Below, one piece after another: positions 26,451 to 35,043 of a DNA stretch of 35,316 bases (positions within the stretch are counted from its first letter, which is position 1; the number at the start of each line of letters is the position of its first letter). Below the pieces are notes generated by a model. That model was not told the DNA's origin. It was given only the letters and a program-made list of their open reading frames with translations, and searched no databases. Both the position numbers and the translations under genes were made by a program. Source of the stretch: Planctomycetes bacterium GWC2_45_44 (GTDB taxonomy: Bacteria; Planctomycetota; Phycisphaerae; Sedimentisphaerales; UBA12454); the NCBI GenBank assembly GCA_001824555.1, contig MHXU01000179.1, positions 1-35,316 of the forward strand, written 5' to 3'.

Positions 26451-28913
26451 CTAAGGAACCGCCGGCCAAAACTGGTCAACAAGCCAACTTTCTGCCAAAA
26501 CCGCAAAGTCTTTGAAATTAACTTTCTTGGAATTTATTGGCTCATCATCGGACAGGTTAGCAGGTGAATTTACCGGCACATAGACACCCGCGCCGCCACC
26601 GGCCAAATAAAGGACCTCTTGGTCTGATAAGGTTTTATTATAGATTCGTAGATCATCCATCCACCCCTTGAAGCGACGATTCGGCCCCCATTCACCAATG
26701 TCACAAGCACCATTGATATTCGCAGCAGGAGGTGTTGAGGGAGGCACAATGGAATTGCTCGGTTGACCGTTTATATAATACTGAATTAAAGTTGGTTTAA
26801 CAACAAGCGCCAGATGGAACCAGCCTCTTGATTGCGACATTGATGGCGTAACCAAGATTTGGCCGGCATAAGAACTAAGTATGTCCATATTGCCGTCACC
26901 ATTATCTCTAATGTTAGCGTATGTTACAGAATCTGGACCGAAGAAAAGTGATGTTTCACCCTGAATTAGAGTTTCCACCTTCACCCACATTGCAATCGTA
27001 AACTTTGTCAAATTATTGGGAAAAGTTGGGCTGGCAGGCAATTGAATCCCTGCATCTCCAGGAAATCTTACGTAACCGGAAGAACCGTCCGGGCCGGTGG
27101 AAGGTACAACTGCAAGAGGACCGGCACCATACTTTACTCCATTTCTTCCCACTAAACCTGAATCAATCAACGGGTCAACATCAAAGGTATAATGTGATAA
27201 TAAATTAGCATCACTGGGAGCAACACCACCAGGAATCGTGTAGTCCCCCTTAAGCCAGTCTCTTGTCATTATCGCAAGGTCTTCCATATCTGTACGACAA
27301 TTTCCCGTTATATCGCCTGCCGAAGCAAGTTCAGGAATACATCTGACAGAATACAATCTAATATCATCAATATAAACAGTCCCCGTGCCACCCTGTGCAG
27401 GATTGGTTCTGTCTCCAAAACCAATATATGCTTTCTGGATATTAGACATATTCACACCGGCCAAATGACTGAGATTGATGTGAAAAACGTGCCATCCTTC
27501 ATCGGCAATGTCATTCACATTTTCACCGTTATCTCCATATCTAACCATCGCAAAATGGGGAGTCGGTGTACTACCATCTTCGACAGCAAAGTACATCATG
27601 CCTGAAACACTATTACCTACAGTCCCGCGGAACCACAAATCCAATGACTTGACCCCACTAACCGTCCAATTTGTACCGATTTGGAGACCTGCGGTATCAG
27701 CCATTGATTCAGAATAATAAGGAGAAACACTATTGTCATAATAATATTGCATTGACTTAGCCCCACCATGTGCATTTGTAGTTCCAAGGTCAACAACCGA
27801 ACCACTGCCATTGGTGTAACCGTCAATCCATGTGTTATATATACGGGGGGTACTTAAATTGTAAGACTCCATGTCATCTACAATAAGAAAATTAGCCGTT
27901 GTAAAACTCCAAACGTTACTGCCCCATGGACTGCATGGGTCTAAGTTATTAACCTCATCAACACGCCAATAATAAGTCGTATCAATGTTGAGAGCTGTTG
28001 GCGTATAATTTGCCTCTGTAACTGATACTGGCGTAACTGTGCGATTTGCAACTTCCTGCTCAACAGTACTCAGATAGACATTATGCGTAACCACACCGGT
28101 TCCAGGTGCCCATTGAAGCAACACATCTGTCTTCACATCCCCTGCGCCATTCGCAGGAATAGGCTCAAGTGCTTTCTTCCGTACAACACCAGCAATATCT
28201 TTTATGGCAGCCTCCCCAAGAGTGTCGGTATAAACCCGCAGATCATCAATACCACCCATAAGGACAGTGCCGCCGCCCCATGCGCCTATTTGGACAACGT
28301 CATGCATAGCTTTAAAAACATGGCCCGGCCACGCTGCCCAAGGCATCCATGTTTCGGCAACTTTTTCGCCATTGATCCAAATTTCGTGCAAACCCGTGAT
28401 CGCTCTGCCAACCCAGGCAACATGGTACCACTGGCCAGCAGCACCATAAGGGCCGGTTGCGGCATTTACATTCACAAGAGATTGAGCATAAATACCGGCA
28501 GGTGTTGTCAGTATTTGAATGGTTCCGTCACTGGGTGAAAACCAATTCTGTGCGAAAATATATCCGCCTGATCCCGCAACATCCTGCTTAACCCATGCAG
28601 TAATTGTTACACCAGTTGCTGATACCCAACCCGGGCCATCGTAGGCAGGTAACTCAACATAACCACCATTAAGGTCAAGATAGCCAGTGGTGCCTAATGG
28701 GCCGGCACCTGGAGTTGCATCAATCAAGACAGAACCGTGTGCTGTACCAGTTCTCGGCAATGTTCCCGAATCGCTGTAATCTGTATCAAAGGTGTAATGT
28801 GATATCAATTCGGCATTAACACCAGATACCAAAAACAAGACCAGCACAAAACTAATTAAACAATACGTTTTCTCTGACATAACCACCTCCTTATAAAATA
28901 AAAGATTCAACAA
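26451..28913 (-). CDS. Secreted multidomain LamG/Fn3-like/carbohydrate-binding-like/dockerin-like protein without an obvious catalytic domain; likely start MSEKTYC near 28880
   Basis: SD AAGGAGGTGGTT before ATGTCAGAG; LamG #1 HYTFDTDYSDSG; Fn3-like WRVDEVNNLDPCSPWGSNVWSFTT; DDMESYN...YIDDIRLY; GDITGNCRTDMEDLAIMTRDWL; LamG #2; KKVNFKDFAVLAESWL. Confidence 0.82.
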   Translation of the reverse strand: MLNLLFYKEVVMSEKTYCLISFVLVLFLVSGVNAELISHYTFDTDYSDSGTLPRTGTAHGSVLIDATPGAGPLGTTGYLDLNGGYVELPAYDGPGWVSATGVTITAWVKQDVAGSGGYIFAQNWFSPSDGTIQILTTPAGIYAQSLVNVNAATGPYGAAGQWYHVAWVGRAITGLHEIWINGEKVAETWMPWAAWPGHVFKAMHDVVQIGAWGGGTVLMGGIDDLRVYTDTLGEAAIKDIAGVVRKKALEPIPANGAGDVKTDVLLQWAPGTGVVTHNVYLSTVEQEVANRTVTPVSVTEANYTPTALNIDTTYYWRVDEVNNLDPCSPWGSNVWSFTTANFLIVDDMESYNLSTPRIYNTWIDGYTNGSGSVVDLGTTNAHGGAKSMQYYYDNSVSPYYSESMADTAGLQIGTNWTVSGVKSLDLWFRGTVGNSVSGMMYFAVEDGSTPTPHFAMVRYGDNGENVNDIADEGWHVFHINLSHLAGVNMSNIQKAYIGFGDRTNPAQGGTGTVYIDDIRLYSVRCIPELASAGDITGNCRTDMEDLAIMTRDWLKGDYTIPGGVAPSDANLLSHYTFDVDPLIDSGLVGRNGVKYGAGPLAVVPSTGPDGSSGYVRFPGDAGIQLPASPTFPNNLTKFTIAMWVKVETLIQGETSLFFGPDSVTYANIRDNGDGNMDILSSYAGQILVTPSMSQSRGWFHLALVVKPTLIQYYINGQPSNSIVPPSTPPAANINGACDIGEWGPNRRFKGWMDDLRIYNKTLSDQEVLYLAGGGAGVYVPVNSPANLSDDEPINSKKVNFKDFAVLAESWLVDQFWPAVP

Positions 28914-29026
28914 TATTACACATACTTAAACTTCGATTACGCATCTGTACTTTTCACTTTTTTAAAATTTATAAGTTTCTTCATTTACAGGTTAGCCCAA
29001 ATAAAAGCCACTAAATCAAAAACCTG

Positions 29027-29857
29027 TTACCAGCCTACTGGTCCAGTATAGGTAGCCCAGCCAATTTGCATAAATATCAAATCCTGATTACCCTTTTGGG
29101 GTCTTATATCACCCCATTTGAACGTAATGGTACGCTTATCCTTCCATTTGTGGATTTCCGAATGACCATCAGCAAAGCCCAGAATGCCTTTGTCATGATG
29201 CCATGTTGCCAAAGGATTTGACCACATTGGCCTATCTGGGTCAAAAGTCCAAGGACCCATGTTAAACCCCCTGGAATCGTTATCTTCAATAAAAACATAT
29301 CTTCCCGAAGGACTCCTAATGTCTGCGTATTGTTTGACCGATTTTGCAAGAGTGGATGCAGTACCAACATAGGTACCGTATATCCAGCCATTCATACATT
29401 GGACGATTGAATAACTCCGATAACCACCCTTACTCCCCGGTATCCAAGTAGCATTTTCGTCCACTGATCTTTTATCTGATAAACAATGATACACGTCAAC
29501 AGTACCGACATACGAAAACAGTTTGCCCTTTTTTATACCCCTTTTCTCGTCCTCCAATGTTTTTGACCCACTCCACCCACCACCATCATACCTCCAGGTA
29601 AAATTACCATGTTCATCCTCTGGCATACCATACCACGAAGGCCCTCCCCAAAACGGGTCTGCTGCCACCAATTTGCCGCCATTATCACTTAAATATGCGA
29701 ACCAGCCCAATGAAAGAGTCTTTGAATTGTGAGCACACGCGATAGCTCTGCCTTGGTCACGCGCCCTGCTCAATGATGGCATCAAAATCGACAGCAACAA
29801 CGCTATGATCGAAATCACAACAAGCAACTCTACCAAAGTGAACGCTTTTTTATTCAT
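29027..29857 (-). CDS. Type II secretion-like pseudopilin with prepilin N-terminal domain and H-X9-DG motif
   Basis: KKAFTLVELLVVISIIALLLSILMPSLSRAR prepilin cleavage site; HHDKGILGFADGH; SD AGGAGGT upstream. Confidence 0.9.
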   Translation of the reverse strand: MNKKAFTLVELLVVISIIALLLSILMPSLSRARDQGRAIACAHNSKTLSLGWFAYLSDNGGKLVAADPFWGGPSWYGMPEDEHGNFTWRYDGGGWSGSKTLEDEKRGIKKGKLFSYVGTVDVYHCLSDKRSVDENATWIPGSKGGYRSYSIVQCMNGWIYGTYVGTASTLAKSVKQYADIRSPSGRYVFIEDNDSRGFNMGPWTFDPDRPMWSNPLATWHHDKGILGFADGHSEIHKWKDKRTITFKWGDIRPQKGNQDLIFMQIGWATYTGPVGW

Positions 29858-29922
29858 TACTACTACCTCCTATTTTTATGACCTGCATCATCTTTTTAGG
29901 ATATTAAGCAATGTCATCTCAA

Positions 29923-30942
29923 TTATAAAACTCTACAGCAGGATTGCCTTATAAGTAACTTATCCGTTAATTCCTCAAAAACTGGTCTTTTGTCTTGTTT
30001 CTCAATTAATTCTAATATCAGTTCAGCCGCACGTTTCCCGAGCATTCCAGTGTCCTGCTGTACGGTAGTCAACGGCGAGCTTAAATATTTTCCTTCACGC
30101 ATTCCGGAATATCCTATCAGAGACATTTCTTCAGGAATTTTTATGCCGGCCTCCTGAAGTCCCAAATATATCCCCAACGCAAGAGGGTCACTTACAGCAA
30201 AAATCGCCGTAGGTCGGGGAGAAATTTTTAATATGTCTTCAACAACTGTATATCCATCTTCTTCCATGTGTCCATTAGCATAAAACAGCATCGCTGGATC
30301 AAATTTTAAGCTTTTACCAAGCATCGCGATTCGCCCCCCCTCCAACCTTCGGTCGTATGTGTAATCGCCTTTTATCCCCGCCACAAAACAAATACGCTTA
30401 TGCCCAAGTTCTAATAAATAATTACAGGCATCTCGTGCTCCATTGAAACTGTCTGTTCCAAGATAACTGGCCGGAACGCCAGGCAGAAAATTATTCAACA
30501 GAAGCAAAGGGGTTCCTGTGGCCGCTACCTTTAGGAACGAATTTTCTTTTTCAAATGGAGGGTTGGCAGCAATAATAATCCCATCAACCCCTTGACTAAG
30601 CATAAATTCAAGCTCTCTGCTGGAATCAGAGGATATGGTTTCTTTTGTATGGCAGACAACAACTTGATATTCTTTCATTCTCATATTACCCTCAAGGCTT
30701 GAAAGAACATCTGACCAGTAACTATGAGGACTATTGGTCAAGATTATTCCAACGGCATAACTACGTTGCGTGGAAAGACTTCTCGCGGCTAAGTTCTTAC
30801 GATAACCCAAAAGATCAGCCGCTTCGAGCACCTTCTTTCTAAGTCCGTGTCGAACATTTTTATTCCCGTTAAGTATGCGGTTTACCGTTGGATAACTTAC
30901 ACCAACTATTTCTGCCAATTTTCGCTGGGTCACGGTGGCCAT
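29923..30942 (-). CDS. LacI family transcriptional regulator
   Basis: VTQRKLAEIVGVSYPTVNRILNGNKNVRHGLRKKVLEAADLLGYRKNLAARSLSTQRS DNA-binding domain and hinge; periplasmic-binding-like effector domain. Confidence 0.95.
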   Translation of the reverse strand: MATVTQRKLAEIVGVSYPTVNRILNGNKNVRHGLRKKVLEAADLLGYRKNLAARSLSTQRSYAVGIILTNSPHSYWSDVLSSLEGNMRMKEYQVVVCHTKETISSDSSRELEFMLSQGVDGIIIAANPPFEKENSFLKVAATGTPLLLLNNFLPGVPASYLGTDSFNGARDACNYLLELGHKRICFVAGIKGDYTYDRRLEGGRIAMLGKSLKFDPAMLFYANGHMEEDGYTVVEDILKISPRPTAIFAVSDPLALGIYLGLQEAGIKIPEEMSLIGYSGMREGKYLSSPLTTVQQDTGMLGKRAAELILELIEKQDKRPVFEELTDKLLIRQSCCRVL

Positions 30943-31006
30943 ACATAAACCTTTATTATTATCCCACTAAATCAAGCCAACTTTATTTACAAATCACAGT
31001 ATTACT

Positions 31007-31020
31007 TTAACACGTGTTAA
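31007..31020. promoter_or_regulatory. Candidate LacI-family operator TTAACACGTGTTAA (perfect 14-bp palindrome)
   Basis: Centred on CG, 65 nt upstream of the lacI-type gene; near match at 34758-34771. Confidence 0.6.
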
Positions 31021-31293
31021 TCTTGAAGTCAAGTTTTTTCTTGAAAATTTCGGTTACTTATTACAATAAATTTCTTAACAATTTTGTTCACAAGTAGTTA
31101 AGTATGTAGTACGCCTTTTTTAACAACCGACTTTAAACGATATACTCCAATTCAAATACCTCAAAATTATTCATTTTTGCCATCTTATGTTAGCCCGTAT
31201 ATTTCATAGGACTGGGGAAATTTACGTATGTGGATATTTTTTATACACAAATCTAACTTAAAGGAACTGGCTCTACACATTCAGCAAGCAATG
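31007..31293. repeat. Upstream-region repeat, copy 1 (upstream of the LacI gene)
   Basis: Shares AAGTCAAGTTTTTTCTT, CTCAAAATTATTC, TGCCATCTTATGT.AGCCCG.ATATTTCATAGG and ACACAAAT.. with 34758-35043 in the same order. Confidence 0.85.
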
Positions 31294-31308
31294 CTGCCCA
31301 TCAAAAGA

Positions 31309-31331
31309 CATAGCGGCCACAAGCCGCTATG
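31309..31331 (-). terminator. Terminator-like hairpin downstream of the 31474-34449 gene
   Basis: CATAGCGGC-CACAA-GCCGCTATG, 9-bp perfect stem, followed by TCTTTT on the - strand. Confidence 0.65.
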
Positions 31332-31473
31332 CCAAATTAAACACTTTCCGTAAAACTATTCAACTAATCTAATTCCAGTAGCCAAGCAGTTTTAACTTAG
31401 TACTACACAACTACCTATACATCGTCAATCAAACCATAAAGTCATGGGCAAGTCGGCCGCTAATTCTCATACG

Positions 31474-34449
31474 TTAAGGCTTGATTGCTATGCTCATCAT
31501 GCCCTTGTACGCTGCATTCACAAGTGTAACAGCAGTGTTGCCATAAGCCCCGGTTGCCGCCCTAATACCTGTGGCTACACCAAGGCCGCCGCCGTTGCCG
31601 GCGGTTACGGAATTGTCGGTACACTCGGTTACACTTGTCAGGTTGGCGTTTGTCCATGCCGAGAACTTTGCCGTGCTGCTCGCGTCAGGGAGACTGGTGG
31701 CAATGGCAGTTACGACAAGAGTATTAGTAACCGTTGTAGTCGCACCTGAAATGGAGCCGCTGGTGTCTGAGACAGCCTCAACACCGCCCGCTGTAACATC
31801 CCATGGGTTGCCGGAGGCAACAGCGCCACGAATAGCTATCATCCTGCCAAGCTGATGGTTACCTGAATCAGATGCAGTTGGAGCGCCCTGTGTTCCGTTA
31901 TACCTCGACCAGAATGCCGTAAGTCTGGCACCGGTGGTACCGGCCGCTGTTCCACAGTACTGCGGCGAGTTGGTAACCTGAGTCCACGTTCCGCCGTTTT
32001 GATTAGAAATCGAGATGGCCTGATTGGAAGTCTCAAGAAACAGCAGCAAAATATCGCCTGTGGCGATGCCTGCTGGAAGCGCTGGCGCTATCGTTCCTGT
32101 GCCGGACGCGACAGATCCAGCCGCGACAAATGTTGGCGTTGCCCCAGTTGTTGTAGCCGATGCCGTTGTCGAGAATGCAGTTTCATTCTGGTTGCTGCTC
32201 TTGTCTCGTGCCTTGACCTGATACGTGTACTGTGTGCCCGGACTAAGACCAGTATCCGTATAGCTGGTGCTGTCCTGCCAACCGCTGTCCGAACCACCGG
32301 CGTTACCTGAGGTTTCATCGAAGTAGTATTCTACGTCGTTCCAATCCGAAGCAGTAGTAGCAGTCATTGAAATACTGCTTGAACTGGTTGCATACGGATA
32401 TGTCAAAAAGGTCATTGGGTCAGGTGCAGGCTTTTTGGTATCAGGAGCACCTTTTGGCATGAGCCGGATATAGCGAGGCTCCGAGGAAATTGTCATTGTT
32501 ATATAGCCGGAGTTGACACCGTTTGGCCCGGTTACTGTCGGGGTTGTAGTTATCAAATCTCCATCCATATCTACTACAGAGTTAGCATCACATGGTATAT
32601 CAACATTGGCCACATAAGGGGTAGTGTCGCTGGTTGTATCGCCACACCTCACCCAAACAGCAACCGTGCTATCATTGCCGTCGGTAAAAACAGCTATCCA
32701 ATTGTCATTGGAGTCGGCCGGAGCATTGGGGTCATTGGGGTTTTTGGGTTCAGCTGAAAGCCGTTCAGTAAAGGTCATACTGCCAATTTCTTTAGAAAGA
32801 GTCTGGTATGCGTAAAACGATGCTTTGGGAACTCCATTTACGTCAACTAATCCCCATTGCTCATTTCTATCAGAGGCACTTTCGTCTCGATTCTTGTGAT
32901 GAACGTGCAGGGGAACATCTGCCACAAGGTCCGAAAGGACAGAACGAGTAACCAGTCTTGCCTGCCAAACTTCATCACGATAACTTCCAGGAGCTATCTG
33001 CTCTGAATAACCTAGTTCACTGTTTACGATGTGGCCTGTGAAATTCGCATTGGCATTGTTCATATCAGCATAGACATCAGGATAGTTAGTACCTATCGCA
33101 TCTTCGGGTGCTGCACCAGCGGGGTGATATGGATGCACACTAAGGTCAGTTACATAGTCAAGTAGATTGGCATCGAGACAAGATTGTATCCATGGGTGAT
33201 CGAAACCGGCACATGATGGCCCGATTATTATCGCATTGGCATCGGCTGTTTTTATCGAGTTCACGCCAGCTATGAGCATTGCCATATATTCAGCATTATT
33301 GGCTGCCGGGGACCAGAAAGCGTCTGTGTTGGACTCATTCCACATATCATAGATGACTCCCCTGCCTGCAAATTCCGTAGCGATCGTGCTACAGTAAGCA
33401 GCATAGGCATTCCGTCCACCTGCTGTCCGAACACTGTCATAGTCTTCATAGTAACCATTAACATTGTGCATAACTATCATGGGACGCAGACCTCGCTGAA
33501 AAGACATATCTACCAGTTCTTTAATCGAATCGATAGTATATGTCCAGTCATTGGCATCGTTCGGGTCTCTTACCGCTGTGTCCCAGTTCACATTGCCAGT
33601 AAATCTTACAACATCAGCACCTACAGAAGACATCGCATCCAACTGCCCTCCATACCAGCTTCTGTTATTGGCATCTACCACATCAAAATTGGTTTGTACT
33701 CCCAGACCAGCTCTGACATCTTCCGGAGGCCAGTTCGACTTGGGAATCATAGCCCTAATAGTAGCCTGCGACAACGCCTCATCATAAATGCGTACATCGT
33801 CTATCGCACCATGTAGATAGTTACCAGTACCAGCCCACGACCCAATTGCAGCGGTTCCACCCATACTTTTAAGCATGCCCTGCGAGTAAGGCACCCACGC
33901 ATTCCAAGTCGAACCTGCCTCTGCACCGTTGACGTATATCTTAACGTATGCACCTACACCAGGATAAACCCAGGCTACATGGAACCAGCGGGTTGGGGCT
34001 GCCGGTGCTTTACCATTGCAGTTCACATAAGAGTTCGCAATGAATAACTCAGTATCTCCATAGAACAACTGGATGGTTCCATTCGTTGCACTGAACCAGT
34101 CCTGGGCATAAATCGCCGCATCGCCGATAGGGTCATCACTGCCCATTCTCACCCATGCGGTAACCGTTGCCGTGTATGTCCAGTTTGTCGTTGCTGATGG
34201 TATGTCAACATAATCGCTATCACCGTCCAGTTCAAGGTAGCCACTTGATCCATCCGGGCCGGTCTCGCTAACAATATGAGCATTGCCCATAAGTGTACCA
34301 TTCTGGGCTTGGGTACCATAATCATTGGCATCAGTATCGAACTTCCAGTGCGAAAGCAGGGCTGCATTAGTAGCTGGCACCACAATCAATGTCAGAATAA
34401 CATAGAGTAGTAAATATCTTTTAGCATTCATAATATTCCTTCCTTTCAT
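31474..34449 (-). CDS. Secreted LamG - clan-A glycoside hydrolase - Fn3 - phage-structural-protein-like C-terminal domain; likely start MNAKRYLLL near 34431
   Basis: SD AAAGGAAGG then ATGAATGCT; LamG SHWKFDTDANDYG...GAIDDVRIYDEALS; VIYDMWNESNTDAFW and IVNSELGYSE; Fn3 GLSPGTQYTYQVKARDKSSN; C-terminal AGSVASGTGTIAPALPAGIATGDILLLFLET. Confidence 0.82.
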   Translation of the reverse strand: MKGRNIMNAKRYLLLYVILTLIVVPATNAALLSHWKFDTDANDYGTQAQNGTLMGNAHIVSETGPDGSSGYLELDGDSDYVDIPSATTNWTYTATVTAWVRMGSDDPIGDAAIYAQDWFSATNGTIQLFYGDTELFIANSYVNCNGKAPAAPTRWFHVAWVYPGVGAYVKIYVNGAEAGSTWNAWVPYSQGMLKSMGGTAAIGSWAGTGNYLHGAIDDVRIYDEALSQATIRAMIPKSNWPPEDVRAGLGVQTNFDVVDANNRSWYGGQLDAMSSVGADVVRFTGNVNWDTAVRDPNDANDWTYTIDSIKELVDMSFQRGLRPMIVMHNVNGYYEDYDSVRTAGGRNAYAAYCSTIATEFAGRGVIYDMWNESNTDAFWSPAANNAEYMAMLIAGVNSIKTADANAIIIGPSCAGFDHPWIQSCLDANLLDYVTDLSVHPYHPAGAAPEDAIGTNYPDVYADMNNANANFTGHIVNSELGYSEQIAPGSYRDEVWQARLVTRSVLSDLVADVPLHVHHKNRDESASDRNEQWGLVDVNGVPKASFYAYQTLSKEIGSMTFTERLSAEPKNPNDPNAPADSNDNWIAVFTDGNDSTVAVWVRCGDTTSDTTPYVANVDIPCDANSVVDMDGDLITTTPTVTGPNGVNSGYITMTISSEPRYIRLMPKGAPDTKKPAPDPMTFLTYPYATSSSSISMTATTASDWNDVEYYFDETSGNAGGSDSGWQDSTSYTDTGLSPGTQYTYQVKARDKSSNQNETAFSTTASATTTGATPTFVAAGSVASGTGTIAPALPAGIATGDILLLFLETSNQAISISNQNGGTWTQVTNSPQYCGTAAGTTGARLTAFWSRYNGTQGAPTASDSGNHQLGRMIAIRGAVASGNPWDVTAGGVEAVSDTSGSISGATTTVTNTLVVTAIATSLPDASSTAKFSAWTNANLTSVTECTDNSVTAGNGGGLGVATGIRAATGAYGNTAVTLVNAAYKGMMSIAIKP

Positions 34450-34569
34450 ACCCCCATTTTACCCTTTTCATTATCCATACATTACATTCCCCCCCATCTT
34501 TGGATAATAATAACCACCCGGGAGATACACTAAGAAGTTGGCAGATTATCCAGCCTTTCTATCTAATTG

Positions 34570-34597
34570 TCATCTGCCCATTGGAACCACCTCCTTT
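34570..34597 (-). other. Strong Shine-Dalgarno followed by a 3-codon ORF (MGR-stop) in the leader of the 31474-34449 gene
   Basis: - strand AAGGAGGTGGTTCC ATG GGC AGA TGA, with an overlapping ATG ACA ATT AGA TAG. Confidence 0.45.
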
Positions 34598-34757
34598 TTC
34601 CTTTGACAAAAACCTTCTGTAAAACTACTAACTCTATATTAAAGAATGAGTTACGCTTATTATTTTCTTACAATATCCTCCATTTTTTGTCCAGAATACG
34701 ATTCGCCAACATAAATAATGTTTGGCAGTAGCCAAAAATAGCCTATTTAGTCCCATT

Positions 34758-34771
34758 TTAATACGGGTTAA
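34758..34771. promoter_or_regulatory. Candidate LacI-family operator TTAATACGGGTTAA (imperfect palindrome)
   Basis: Matches 31007-31020 at 12 of 14 positions and sits at the same end of the same ~285-bp repeat. Confidence 0.55.
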
Positions 34772-35043
34772 TTTAAAAGTCAAGTTTTTTCTTAAAAATA
34801 TTAATTTTTAGCACAAAAATATTGTTAATCATTGTATGCACAAACAGTTATGTATATAATATATGTTTTTAACAACGGGGTATAAATAAATATACTCCGA
34901 TTAAAATATCTCAAAATTATTCGTTCCTTGCCATCTTATGTCAGCCCGCATATTTCATAGGGGTGGGAAAATTAATGCTCGTAGATAATTTTGATACACA
35001 AATTCAACTTAAAAGAACTGATTCTACACCTTCAGCAAACAGT
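34758..35043. repeat. Upstream-region repeat, copy 2 (upstream of the 31474-34449 gene)
   Basis: Aligns with 31007-31293 in the same orientation. Confidence 0.85.

Noticed and set aside
28083-28538. Recurrent + strand ORFs opposite LamG modules (also 23320-23571)
   Set aside because: They recur only because the LamG DNA cassette itself is repeated; antisense shadows.
31571-32310. Overlapping + strand ORFs (94, 103, 65 aa)
   Set aside because: Opposite strand of the GC-richer phage-like domain of the 31474-34449 gene; composition-driven.
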